From Cryptomeria japonica (taxonomy: Eukaryota > Streptophyta > Pinopsida > Cupressales > Cupressaceae), in the NCBI RefSeq assembly GCF_030272615.1, contig NC_081409.1:619055255-619119254 (forward strand): a stretch of DNA of 64,000 bases. The letters are read 5' to 3'. The translations under genes and the position numbers were made by a program. The notes beneath the pieces are model-generated. The model saw nothing but the letters and a program-made list of their open reading frames with translations. It searched no databases and was not told the origin of the DNA. Of the stretch, positions 1 through 12,655 are shown in pieces; position 1 is the stretch's first letter; each line of letters begins with the position of its first letter.

Positions 1-2012
1 GGTGAACAACCACTCCGGTGGCACCTTGGGTAAGTAAGATGGTGAAAACCTAGCAAACAAGTGCCACTCGTAAAGGCTATGGCTCCATTATCTTTCAGAC
101 TTGTTGCGATCACATTCATTTCATCCATTCATCCATCCATCCACACCATGGCTTGTTATTAATTTGCAATCAAGGATAGTACTTCATGCATCTCGCATCC
201 CGCTTTTTCATAGTCATGTCTAAACTAGGGGCAATGCTCTTAATCTGTTTGATGGAAGTCGATTCTACATTTATTTGTGATTCCTTGAAGTTCTTCATTC
301 GAAAACTATCCCACAAAATACCAAAAACATTTGAAAACCATCTCAAAAAATACCAAAAACATTCAAAACTGTCTCACAAAATCCAAAAAACATCATAAAA
401 CATCCAAAATCAATCAAAAACATGGCAATGCCTTTGTACATACGCATCCAAGTAGATACCAGACACACATTCTGAAATACTCAAATGATGACCACTTATC
501 CGATCAACCAAACAATCAACAATTGACACACAACCTGTCTTAACAAGGATGCATCCTTCCTTACCAAAAAAAAAAGACAAGATGACATTTTCTTTGACAA
601 GAAAATTTTGTTTAAGCTATCAAGTACTTGGTTGGTTTTTAGGTTATTTATTCATTTATATCAGGTTCCTACACTACTTCAAGATATCCACAAGTGATTA
701 GAGTGGTCAGGATGGTTCCTACGCATTGTTTGTATGTCTTCTGTGAATTATTGCGATGAAGTATTGGGGCAAGTCCTAATGGTGTCTACGTGGGAAGTTC
801 ACTAAGCTACATGATCATATGCAAAATATAGTCATGGCTCACTATGCTTTGCTGACTATAGTGTATGCCTCAACCATATGAGCATGAACCATTAAGGAGG
901 GTCCATATTCTTTATTCTTTATTTATGCTGTTTGTTTGCATGTACAATGCTCGATCCTTGGTTCCTACTACCTCATCCAAGTTTGATATTACCATGCTCA
1001 ATGATGAAAATAAAGCACTATGGATCGTCATTCCATCTCATCTATATATATTGCATTTCGTTGCATTCCATCCATCCATACATTCATAAATAGATGCATA
1101 TCATTCATACATAGTAATGATAATGGGTGCATACTCTATTTTCCTCTTCTTCCATCGGAATGAGTCATAGATCCTCCATATCTTCTATCTAACATTAAAT
1201 CCACCCCCTCACCCTCCCTATCTTGAGCATCAACATCATCGTCATCCCTTAATCGTTTCCCATCAACTCAATCAAGCCACGTTCATCACCATCCATCTCT
1301 AATAGGAGGGGTTGTGTTTCCCATCCTCAGTCATCCCAATCAAGCAAGTTACTCTGTCTGCACAGGTACATCGACTCACACACACCTAGACTATCAACAG
1401 ATACTCAGATCAAGTATCTTTGAGTCTCAACAAGTAATCGATCATGGTAATCCTAGACTACACCAGACATTTATCATAATGATCTAGTCTCAATGAGGCT
1501 GCTATGAATCACCACAACCATCCATCACATGCACACACTATCAATTGATCAACCAATCAAACACAATCCAACAGAAAATTACACCAATTGTCTAAATCTC
1601 AGTGAGTATTTTCCTTCATATGCCTTGACTTCATCGGGCAATTACATCAATTGTCTAAGTCACATCAGGTCACTTTGATTCACTTACTCAGACTTTATCC
1701 TATCCAAGCGACCAACTGACATCATCTGTCATGCTTTGACTTGACCGGGGCAATTAAACCGATTGCACTAGATTGTTCAACCAATTTTGATCAATTATAT
1801 AGCATCACTCGAAAGCACAACCACCACATTTTCATTGTATCTCCTGCATGACCTAAGGGTACTCATTGGCTTGTTGTTTCTCCATATTCACTTCGATTTC
1901 TTCCATTCTCTCATCGTTATTGCTCATTTCTTCTACTCTCCCTCCCAACAACTTCTTTCATCCTTTTTCAAAAGATCGCTCGATTTTTCAAAAAAATTCG
2001 GCCCATCTCTTG
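1..2012 (+). other. Non-coding spacer of a gypsy-like element
   Basis: I see no protein-coding gene here. The opening bases carry a motif of the type GGTGAAAACCTAGCAAACA next to CACCTTGGGTAA, which in plant Tat-like Ty3/gypsy elements typically lies just downstream of integrase. The same kind of motif occurs on the opposite strand near 7430-7510, behind the integrase of the minus-strand element. The rest is low-complexity sequence with many CATCCATC and CAATTGTCTAA runs. A purine-rich stretch ending GAGGGGGCAT near 2009-2018 could be a polypurine tract. The short ORFs in the region show no domain. Confidence 0.4.
301..425. repeat. Degenerate 31-bp tandem repeat
   Basis: About four imperfect units of roughly 31 bp follow the pattern AAAACTxTCxCACAAAATACC then AAAAACATT. 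The repeat gives rise to short spurious ORFs. Arrays like this are common in spacers of Tat-like elements. Confidence 0.55.
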
Positions 2013-3505
2013 AGGGGGCATACCACCCATTAAATTAACATTTTATGGGGCATATTTCTTCACACCTATTTTTCTTTCTTTGAAACAACATGGTAAACTG
2101 CACCATCTCAAAGAGGGGCAAATGTAGTCACATAAATCTATCCATTTTAATTAAATGAATATTTTCTATTTATTTAATTAAAAACCCACTAGCCATCAGT
2201 TAATTAAATTAACATTTAATTAATTCATCTTCAAAACATTCTCCTATTAATTAAATAAATTATTCAATTTATTTTAATCAATTCATTAAACCAAATTCAC
2301 AATCAATTAAATGAATAAATATTATTTATTTAATTTAATCCCCTTTCTTCTTTTAAATAAATAATTAAAAACATTTATTTAAATCATTCCCCCCCCCCCC
2401 ACTTACATTTTCCTACAAATTCAAGTTGCAACCACAAGTTGAAATAAATTAATTTTATTTTAATTAAAATCTCATTTTCCCTCACCCACCAAGTCCACTT
2501 GCACTCCTAAAACCCCTTCTAGATTCTTCTAACCCCTTCCTATTTAGCCTAATCCATCCCCTAATTATTGTCACATTCCTAAGCAACTTGGAGTCACTTG
2601 TCAAAGACTTCAAAGTCTTTGAAAAGCACTAAATGCTTTGTGTGTTCAACAATTTAACCTCTAAAAGTCTTCCAAACAACTTATGTCTCTTACATGACCA
2701 TTTATGGTTAACCCCTAACTCAACCCTCATGTAACTCATGTGTCTTCTCAAGCATTTATTGCTTTGACCATGGTTATCCCTTTAACCTTTGCACAAGAGT
2801 TTATCCATTGGATAAAAGCATTATTCTTTGGATAATGAATTTATTCACTCAACCCAACCTTGACCTTAGCTCCCAAGTTAACCCTCGAGTCATGTCAAGC
2901 ATTTAATGCTTATTCCCTCTCCTCTCAACCCATCTCATATTGACATTTGTCATCCTGAGATTGGGTTGAAAGCCCTCACATGGATTGAATATCATTCAAT
3001 CCCGACCCTTGTTGAGATTACTCAATCTCAACCATCCATTGCTCCATTTTTCCTATAAATAGAGCCCATTTCTTGATAATCCAGATCCTGAAAACTTTTA
3101 TGCATTTAACCTATAGTGAATTTTAGAGAGCATTTAGCATAAGCATTTACATTTACTCTTTTAAACTAAAATCAACACTAGATTAGATAATAATCTCATT
3201 TCTAGTTTGTTCATGTTTGCATTTCATGAGCTTTTTATTTCATAATCTTGAATCTCCATAAGACATACATAGTGCAAAAAGTTGTTGAGAGCTACACTAA
3301 TTTGGAACTAGGAGAGGAGAGGAACAAGGGAGGATCCACTATAAACGTTTTGGTCAAAATTTAGAGGAATTTAGTTTACTTCTTGTGTCTTTGCATGCTT
3401 TCCATTTCTTATTTAGTATCTCTCTTGATATGCTTGATTAGGCTATTGTTTAAATTCTGATTTGCTAACACTAACACTTGTTGTTTGTGTTTTGTCATCC
3501 TAACA
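2013..3505. mobile_element. LTR-like block, orientation uncertain
   Basis: The stretch is AT-rich, with many TTTAATTAAAT runs and an 11-C homopolymer near 2390-2400. It contains a promoter-like TATAAATA at 3054-3061 followed by GAGCCC. The right edge reads CCTAACA and is followed by ATCTCCCTTTTT. Read on the minus strand this is AAAAAGGGAGAT next to TGTTAGG, almost the same polypurine-tract/LTR junction as in the copia element at 34214-34226. The TATA box instead suggests plus orientation. No second copy or target duplication was found, so the left boundary is only approximate. Confidence 0.35.
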
Positions 3506-3578
3506 ATCTCCCTTTTTATAGAGCACCAGGTACAATTTCCATGTCTAGCTGAGCAAGTTGAAAAATTAGGGTTTTGGC

Positions 3579-3585
3579 TATATAA
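3579..3585 (+). promoter_or_regulatory. TATA box of the PMD unit
   Basis: TATATAA lies in the context GGCTATATAAGGG. About 150 bp downstream is a good splice donor (GTAAGT at 3734), and a matching acceptor (TTCTTGTAG) ends at 4199, just before the PMD reading frame. Together these suggest the PMD unit had its own promoter and a 5' intron of about 466 bp. Confidence 0.4.
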
Positions 3586-4244
3586 GGGTTAAAGTGTCAT
3601 TTTCAATTCATTTTAACCCTCCAAGTTTGAAAATTCAAAAATCCTTCTGTGAAGAAAAATGGTGGTTCCCACACAGGAGCATCAATTCGAGCACCAAAGA
3701 TGACATAATCGACCTTGAAACTATGAGCTAGCAGTAAGTGTCCAATCTTATGCCTTTTAATCATTTCATTTTGGAATTTTTTGTTGATTTTTTGAATTTT
3801 TAGCAATGTAAAAGTTGGGTTTTTTTGATTTGTCATGCGAGATGAAATCCTATCTCGTTCGAAAAACTGCTTGAATTTCTTTCATCATTTTAAGCCATTA
3901 GTTTTGTCGTTCCACATATACCCTTGTATCGTACAAGCTTGTTATAAAAAGACCATTTTATCATTTTAGGGCTTGTTTCATGTTGTATCAGAGTCTTTTG
4001 TCATATTATGCCCATTCCTGACTCGTACATGTTTCTGCCTCTACCGTGTTATGTCGTTTGGAAAATAGTGAGCATTTTTTACTGTGCAAACATGAAATTT
4101 TGATTTTGTAATTAATGTATTTGGATTTGCGTGATGTTTTACTTGTCTTGTAGCATAATTTGAAATGTTGTCTGATGATCTATTGTTTGATTCTTGTAGG
4201 TTTGACTACCTCACATTCTTTTCAGATGTGTCTATCCACCAACC

Positions 4245-6060
4245 ATGACATTAGTGCGTGAGTTGTCTGATATAGATAGAGCACATATTGATTTGTGCAG
4301 ATTGACTCACCTTTTACAGATGCCAGATATCTGTGTAAATCATGGGATGCTCACTGCGCTTGTAGAGAGATTCTATTATGAGCATAACATATTTCATTTG
4401 CCAGTTGGGGAGATGACTATTACTCTTGAGGATGTATGTAGGATTCTTCGGATTCCATTTGATAGGGATAAAGTGTATTATGATTTAGCACAATGTCCTG
4501 GCCTATTAGCTCTGAGGCAGGTATTCCACAATGCAGACATTCTTATGAGGACTATCAATTGGGATGACATGATGGCCAAGTACAGTGAGCAGTTTCCACT
4601 AGCATGTGTCTTAGCAGGTTTAATTGGTTGTTTTCTTATGCTGGATAGGGGACAATAGGATTTCTTATACGGCTGGGCAAGGATGCTAGAGAGGCTTGTG
4701 GAGCACCCCCAGAGATTAGGATGGGGTTCTTGTATTCTAGCACATGTGTATCATGAGATGCATGAAATTGTCTACTAGAAAGGGAAGAGCATGGCTGCAG
4801 GTGTTTTGATATTACATATATGGGCCTGGAAGCACCTCCCAGTTTGCAGACCGATTGTGGATGATACTCTGGATACATTACTTAGCCCCATCTGAGCAAG
4901 ACAGATTATTGGAGATAGTAGCTGAACGACTTGATAGTCATGATATGGAGACCGTACAGGGGTTTGGAGCCTTGGGATGATTGGAGAGCTATTCGTAGGG
5001 ACCTCTTCATGAGCCAACCTCTCATAGGTAGATTAGTGATAGTGGTCAAGCGGTTTGTTGTTACTCGAGTGATGAGGCAGTATGGTAGGCCTCAAGAGAT
5101 CTCACAGGAGTTTACTGCATATGCACCTTATGCAGATGAGGAGAGGTGGGGATGGGTGCTGAGGCTATCATATGTCCTAAGCATGTAGGAGCTGACTGGG
5201 TTACAACAACTGAGATGGGATTACATGGATGATATAGCAGATGCAGGGGTATTTCCCTAGTATAGGGATTGGTTTCAGCAACACCCTTTCTCGAGATTTA
5301 TTGATCCAGCAAAGCAGGCACCTCATATAGAGGAGGTTGAGGATGATGCCCCCATGTACAGATAGGGATAGGGACATAGGCAAGGGAAAAGAGTCGAGGC
5401 TCTGAGGTGGACAAGTGGCGATCCTAGCACTAGCAGTAGCAGGGTGCCAGCTGGTGGTAGGCAGCAGTAGAGAGGAGAGGGTGGATCCCTAGGGGCTGTT
5501 GGCGTCAGATTGAGTGGACTTAGGACAACGGAGGGTGGAGGTGAGGAGGAGCGAGTAGCTCCCAGACAAGTGAGATAGAGGAGAGATGAGAAGGGGGAGT
5601 TGGAGGTGGAGATGGAGGTGGAAATGGAGGCGAAGAGCTTGTGTGGGAGTAGGGGGCGGATGCAGTGCGGTTGATGAGAGCATGTTTGGCAGGTCTACAA
5701 TCATAGTTGACGGTGGCACAAATATAGTTGGCAGAGCAAGACCGATAGCTATCAGACCTTAGAGAAGAGAGAGATCTTTAGTTGGATGAGGTCAGAGCTG
5801 AGTGCAATCATCAAGTCGTAGAGATGAGGGTAGAGTGAGATGCTTTTCAGCAAGAGGTCTTACACCAAACTAATCGGGCAGCTTATTATGTTGTAGCTTA
5901 CAGTGTAGCAGTTCCTATAGAGAAGATCCTGTAGCGCAGCAGGTTGTTCCATATTCGCAGTACATAGCATGATCTGAGGGAGCTCAGGCACCTTGTCAGG
6001 ACCCTAGTCAACAGGTTCCACCTCCTCCACCGGCAGGCGATAAGGGAGAGGTAGAGAGAT
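4245..6060 (+). pseudogene. Plant mobile domain (PMD) protein, decayed
   Basis: The first 137 codons read cleanly from the ATG at 4245 and contain the signature FHLPVGEMTITLEDVCRIL of the plant mobile domain (aminotransferase-like PMD, as in MAIN/MAIL1 proteins). Further PMD blocks continue past stop codons. WAWKHLP and CRPIVDD lie near 4825-4865, and after a frame change RVMRQYGRPQEI lies near 5070-5103. The first two in-frame stops (TAG near 4657 and 4777) fall where Trp is plausible. From about 5390 the frame becomes Gly/Arg/Glu-rich low complexity. PMD proteins are nuclear factors, and PMD copies are also carried by plant transposons. Here the unit lies antisense to, and behind the integrase of, a Tat-lineage element, the usual place for an extra antisense ORF. 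It is too broken to be functional. Confidence 0.7.
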
Positions 6061-7657
6061 AGATTTTTTTTTTTGTAGCTCTTAGATTTTTGTTTAGACA
6101 CACCCATTTTTTGTAGCCCTTACAATTCTTGCTCCGATGGGAGTTTGTATATGTCAGTTGACATTATTTTGTACCTTGAGACTTTATCATTATATATACG
6201 AGACCTTGAATTGACTTCATTGTACTTGTGTCGATCGATTATGAGATGTCTTTCTATATGTATGCAATCTTTTCAGTATGAATGTAATGCAAATGAATAT
6301 GGATGTTTATTTTTTTGTTTCTTTTCATATGCAAATAAATGATGAAAAACGAGTATCTAGGAATGCAAATTTATTTATTTTTCTATGCAATAAGATGAAT
6401 GAAAATGAGTGATAATGAAATGTATGAATCAATATAAGATGCTTATGTATGTAGCTAACATCTCAATACACAAGTACTCAATCGGTGAAATGATGAAATA
6501 GAGACCACTTAGCTGAGAAATGATGATACTTCAAACTCTTATTCAGAAGATAAAGAGATCATTGTTACCATACCGAAATCACTCTAAATTCACAAAATGC
6601 AGAATGAAATACAAAATGAGATGCAAAATGAAATGCAACCTAAACCTAGTCACTGGATTTGAAATGCTTAAGTTTCATCACTGATCGTTAACAAACATAG
6701 CAGGCAGATTAGAGTTCCTTTCTTTTCATGTGCAATATTAATTATCTTGTCTACAATGACCCTTTTTTTATTCATATCCTTGAACAGATTTCCCAGGGAC
6801 CCAGATTGTATGATAAAGAAATTCCCTCAAAATAGACAAAGAAATGATGTGAACCTCCCTGTAGCGTACAAATAAGCAGAGTCGAGGTATGTGTGGCGAT
6901 TTCACCTTAATGGGAAGGCTCTTATCATAGACACCTAGCTAATTAGGTGTTTCCAGATCATTAGAATCATTTCTACAAGTAGAAAACAAAGAAAATATTA
7001 TGCCCCCAATCCTTGCTCCTCTTAGTCAAGATAGACTTCCTTGAGTTACTCAAAGGGATAATAATCGAAAACCAATATTAAAGACAACACACAAAGAAAA
7101 TTTCATGCATAGCTAAAACTATTTAGTGATTATTTTTAGTAATTTTGTTTGCTTGTGTACTCAGTGATAAAACTCTTCAATAGTCAGGAGATAGGTGACT
7201 GACTTGGTGTGGATGACCAGGTTTCACTGACATAAAGTTGACTTGGTTGATACTGCTTAGAAAATATGATGTGCTTTGTCGATTAACCTAAGACTAGGAC
7301 ATTAATCAGTTTCAAGCCATGAGGTTTCCAATGAACTAGGATGTCACAAAAGTGACTAAAATATATGTACAAGTGATCGCAAAGATGCATGAAAGTAGGA
7401 ATGCCAACGTTGCATTGATAGATGGAGTGCTTGAGTACAACAGGCGCCTATTTGTCAAGTTTTCACCTGCTTGGGAAAGATCTTTTTTTTTTACCAAGGT
7501 GCCTATTTACCAAGTTTTCACCAAGGCATTTTCTCTCTTCTTTTTTTTTTTTTGTCAGAACTTTTTATAATTTTTATGATCTTTAGGAGTTTGTTAAGGA
7601 TATTTTAGGATTTTTTTTGGATTTTCTCAGTTGTATAGGTTGTTGGAGAAAAGAATA
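6061..7657 (-). other. Non-coding region between Tat pol and PMD unit
   Basis: No coding potential was seen on either strand. Read on the minus strand it starts just behind the integrase stop and carries the Tat-type motif GGTGAAAACTTGGTAAATAG near 7485-7515, then runs of AAAATGAAATGCAAAATGAGATGC near 6600-6640. A purine-rich GATTGGGGGCAT on the minus strand near 7001-7012 resembles a polypurine tract, but no LTR matching the 5' LTR at 21347-22497 follows it. The 3' LTR therefore appears to be lost or outside the window. Confidence 0.45.
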
Positions 7658-8876
7658 CTATGTGAATAATTTCTTCAAGTGGATGGTGTTGATTGGTTCA
7701 CAGAGTTGTTCTCCTTTTGATGTTGAGAGCTGATAGGCAGCAGAGCCAAAGACTGCAGTAACGATGTAGGGACCCAACTAGTTGGGTTCAAACTTCCCTT
7801 TGTAGTCTCAAAACTATTGATTCTTAGGATTTTCTCTCACGAACAAGGTCACCAACTTGAAATTCTCATTGTCAAACCTTCTTGTTATAGCCTTTGGACA
7901 TTCTCTTTTGATACACTCTAAGATGATCAAATGCCACTTGCTGACGTTCATCCAACAACTCAAGTTCTTGCAATCTAGATATTTTGTAGTCTTCATCAGT
8001 AACAAGACCTTGCAAAGAAAATCTTAGAGATGGTATTTTAACTTCAATAGGTAATACTGCTTTGGACCCATACACCAAAGAAAAAGGTGTAGCCCCAGTA
8101 GGTGTTCTAATACTTGTTCTATAAGCCCATAATGTAGGATTGAGTTGTAGATGCCAATCCTTCCCAGATTTATTCACTATTTTGTATAAGATAGTCAGCA
8201 GGTTTTTGTTAGATGCCTCAGCTTTTCCATTACCTTGAGGGTAATATACGGATGACCAGTGTTGTTTAATTTTGAATTTCTCACAAAGCTCATCTAGATC
8301 TTTATTCTTGAATTGTCCTTCATTGTCAGTCACGATGGACGAAGGTATCCCATACCTACAAATGATATAATTAAGGATGAACAAAGGTACTTGTTTACTG
8401 GTTGCTTTGATGAGCAAAACCGCTTCTACCCACTTAGTGAAATAGTCAGTGGAAGTTATGATAAACTTGTGTCTATTGGATGATGCTGGATATATTTGAC
8501 CAATGAGATCAAACGCCCATTTTCAAAAAGGACAATATGTAATGAAGGGTATGAGATCCCTTGCAGGAGAATGTATGAGATTTCCATGTAGCTGACACTT
8601 CTCACAATTTTTAGAAAACTTAATAGTGTCCTCCATGTCTAGCCAGTAGTAGCCAGCCCATAGTAGTTTCCGAGCTAAAGTAAGACCATTCAAATGAGAT
8701 CCATAAATACCTCCATGGACTTTCGATAATGCATGTTTAGACTCTTTAATTTCTAGGCACCTAAGAAATGTACCATCCAAACCTCGCCTAAACAAATCTT
8801 TACTAATGATGACGTACCATGAAGCATTTTGGGTTAGGTTGTATAATGGCCCACCATGAACCCTAAAGGAAAACAA
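7658..8876 (-). pseudogene. Ty3/gypsy integrase
   Basis: The integrase domain of the Tat-like polyprotein is recognisable. The zinc-binding HHCC module is HGGIYGSH followed by CEKC, near 8580-8730. The catalytic core has its first Asp in WAFDLIG (near 8505), its second in TDNEGQF (near 8330) and its Glu in GNGKAEASN (near 8220). The C-terminal FEPNWLGPYIV and INTIHLKK lie near 7780-7670. No chromodomain follows. Stops interrupt the frame near 8528 (TGA, expected Trp) and just before the FEPNW block, so it is inactive. It is separated from its upstream RNase H by a later insertion. Confidence 0.85.
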
Positions 8877-8889
8877 TACAACTAGGCAA

Positions 8890-11800
8890 CTAAAGGGTGA
8901 AATAATTTTTTTTTAAAAGATTAAGTGCATTAATTATAACAATTAGACGTTTAATAAAACAACGGAAGTCTAACACATGATTTCCTAAGGGTTACCAATG
9001 AAGATTAATTTGTAGATTATATTAACACCACAGTTAATCCAATTATCCATTTAATTAGGTAAATTAAATGCTTATGATTGAAACTACACATACATCTAAA
9101 TTCCAAAATGAAAAAAATCTAAGTATTCCTTGCATTCAATTTATCCATAAATCATTTATACATAAGATCAAAGTAATTGAATTAACATACATTTCACTGA
9201 CATAATATTATAATATCCATAATTACATGGCTTCCAAAAATACCACGAAATCCAAAGTTACAATATCAAGGTTACATAAAAGTTTGATACAATGACCACA
9301 AGGTCTCAACTGAGTAATGATCATGAACAAGAGTTGGTACATGAACCACAAACCAAGAAACACCAGTGAAGCCTTTCCTCGCCTGAAGATACAATCCAGA
9401 ACATTTGATGGGAAGTGGCACTACCACCTGACCATGTAATCCTGAAATGGAACCACCCCACCATGCTAGGAGATAGTAGAAAACCCTCAAGCAAGCAAAA
9501 TAAGACAAGTACAAAAGAACTACATGACTTTGCAAACATCCATGTGACTCAACTCACAACACACTAGTGACTCTAAGGAGAGAGTTTCATCACATAGCTT
9601 AAGATGGATACCATGGTACAACCTCCATAGGTCCCGGCTCACTGTCTTGGTAACCTCTCCCGAACCTCCGGTTCCAACTAAGTCTCATGCGGACCCTACC
9701 AATCCTTTCGTGAAGACAACGTGGTAAGTTTACCATTCCATGCCTTCTTGTAACATTATGAGCCCTATACTAGCACTTCACCTATGCACGAGGTACATTA
9801 TCTTAATTAATATTTATTCCACCCACCTCCAAATAAATTATTAGGTTATCACTTTTTAACTGACTTTCGACAGGTTATCCTATCATCCACTTTGGGTACG
9901 GCCTGCACTCAAAAGTCACTCTCTCTCATAGGACACTAACAGGAAAGGTCTCTCTATGAGAACTCTATGGCAAAAAAGATAGCCATAACTAATCCTGATA
10001 AAGCACAGGTGAAGGATACACAATCACTAACCCAAGATCGACCATTTGGATAAAACACACAATGGCCCACATCAACGGGGTTATACAATGACACCTGACC
10101 AAGGAGATATAACAACATAAGACACAATGACAACTTAACCAAAATTACAATGAAATTGAGCTTGACTACAAACACCATTTACACAAGATCCTAATACAAA
10201 CAATCTTTTCTTAAAATAGCCAAAAGCATAAATAACTTGCAATTAAAGATTTTCCAAAAAGTAAGAAAATACAACTATATTTATACAGAGAAATCAATTT
10301 GTCATTTGTCCAATAAGGTTTAAATCAATCACACAAAAATTAATCTCCTAATGTTTCCAAGCATAAATATATAATCTAAAATTTACAAACTTTTCTGAAA
10401 ACACCCAACCTCTAAATTAATTATAAATATATATAATATAATTATATGAATACCTATATATACATCGTATATATATAATATACTTATAATTATATTACAA
10501 AATATATATGTCAACTCAGAATTAATTTTCACAATATTTAAGATAATACCAAATAACATAATGTCCAAAATAAAATACTTATATATGACTATATATACAC
10601 ATATTTCATATATTTAATAAATTAATTTAAAAACAAACTTAATACCCTGCACGGATATCCAAACACTGGTTTTTCAGACTGCACACAAAACCTAGGGAAA
10701 ACAAATTTAAAACCCCCACGCTATCGTAGGTAGCAAGTGCTACCCTGGCAGCACTGCTACCGCACGGTAGTAGGTGCTAGCCCCGATAGCACTGCTACCA
10801 CATGGTAGCAGGTACTACCATAGGTAGTACTGCTACCTTGCGGTAGCAGGTACTACAACCGGTAGTTGTGCTACCGTAGTTCCTTTTTTTATTATTTTTT
10901 TTTTAATTTAATTAATTTTTTAAAATAATTACAATAACATAAAAATAAATTTCTTATTTCAATATTAATTTCCCCATAAGGTTTACTTTCCAAGAATTTA
11001 ATACAATATCTTTTTCCAAAAATAATTAAATAAAACCTTTTCCCCAAACTTACATAATCCATAAATTTAATTAATAATTAAATTTATTTCTTAAGTAATT
11101 AATAATTTCACAAAGATATGATTAAAAGACTGCCATAGCCAATAGCGGAACAAAAACAAACAAGAGGGAATGATTTCTCTGGTAAATCCCATTCCTCCCA
11201 AATCTTGCAATTTTCATGCATAGTAAAAATCTTGACAAAATTTGCCATAATAATTCTCCTAATTTTCTAAAAATTTAATCCACAAACACCCAGAAATAAC
11301 TTCTTTCCATAAACCAGAAATTCACTTTAGGAATGGACTTTAGCCAAGAACATAATTAATCGGATAGGATATGACAAACATCTTAACACACATCATTCAG
11401 AAGATAGAAGGAATATAAATATTTTCTTTAAAACAAACAATCAACAGAAGCCACCCAACCTGGTATAGCTTTCCTAGAAGAAATTTGTAGAAGAGAACCA
11501 ATCCTTCAACCAGCTTCCAAATAAATTTCTTTACCTAAATCCCTGACCTATTTCTTGTGTATCCCTAAAATAAAGACATATTCCCCTTTTAAACTAAAAT
11601 TCTAGGTTGAATATCTTTTTCTCCAAAAACCTAATTTTAGAATAAAAGCAATTTTATTTTATTTTCTAATTTTCTAACAAAGGGATAAGTTAACATGCAA
11701 TAATTAAAAATTCATTTTTTTTTCTTTTCTTTTCTCATGCAAATTAATTAATTTTCTAAATAAAGAAATTAAAGCAATACTTTAATTCTAATTAATTTTT

Positions 11801-12655
11801 TTATTCATTTATTTATTTATTCTTTTATTCTTTTATTTATTTAAAATTCTAGGAACAATAAATGAAATTAATCTAATTTATTTTTCACTAAAATTTAAAT
11901 AAAACATATTTCTAATATCATGCAGCTTGCAACTTAATTTAATAACTTTTTTTAATTAATTAAATTTATAATCTCAATGCATACATAATTCAACTATGAG
12001 ATAACTCCGTAAACTTAATTAATTAATTAAATCCACTAAAACACACAAACTGAACAAACCTCAAGCAAATACTCATAAAAAGATCACACAACAAAATATG
12101 AAGGCCAAACAAACTGACAGGATGACCAACTGACGACACTCACATGAGTGTAACTAAGTAGAATAGGGTCAGCTACTATCTCCTCTACTTCCATCGGAAA
12201 ATATAAGGCACGCTCAGACCTATGAAGCCAGGTGGAGATGATACCATGTACCTACTCGGTACTTGTACATGCAAAATCCTGCATCACCAAACCACACATG
12301 CATATATACAATATAGAAAACACGACATACACACCGATGAAGGAAAATCGCAACGTTCCCTATCTCACCGAAATGAGTGAAGGAAAATCATCCCCTTGCA
12401 TCCAATACACTCACAGACACACAACATATAATTACACATTGCATAGATAAAGTAAAATGTCAGTACATAGCAATAATCCATAAAATACCTTAAATCACAA
12501 GTACTAAAATACTGCAAATAAATCATGCATCTCATATCTAGATAAAGAATGAAATAATGTCATAAAAGTTTGATTAACACATCATGGTAATGTATCCACT
12601 GAAAGTAAACAATAATAAATATAAGTCTAATGAGTTCAAACGAGTAGGGGTACTA
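8890..12655. mobile_element. Nested non-coding element splitting Tat pol
   Basis: The pol frame of the Tat-like element is continuous in content on both sides, with RNase H ending near 12660 and integrase starting near 8876. The 3.77 kb between them has no recognisable coding sequence. Read on the minus strand the right edge begins TGTAGTACCCCTACTCG, an LTR-like start. No matching second LTR and no convincing target duplication were found, and the left edge is placed only to within about 40 bp. The interior is AT-rich with a GC-richer patch near 9600-9720 and a GGTAGC repeat cluster near 10715-10880. It may be a non-autonomous retrotransposon derivative. The short ORFs inside look random. Confidence 0.5.
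10715..10880. repeat. GGTAGCA / TGCTACC inverted-repeat cluster
   Basis: Within about 165 bp the heptamers TGCTACC and GGTAGCA (with variants GGTAGTA and GGTGCTA) recur many times in alternating orientation, for example GCACTGCTACC, GGTAGCAGGTACTACC and GGTAGTACTGCTACC. The cluster is much GC-richer than the DNA on either side and could fold into several alternative hairpins. I recognise no family. Confidence 0.7.

Noticed and set aside
3984-3995. TTGTATCAGAGTC-like sequence resembling an initiator-Met tRNA primer-binding site
   Set aside because: No LTR end lies directly before it; it falls inside the predicted intron of the PMD unit, so chance is likelier.
7000-7012. Polypurine tract followed by the 3' LTR of the Tat-like element
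   Set aside because: The purine run fits, but the adjacent sequence does not match the 5' LTR at 21347-22497, so no 3' LTR is called.
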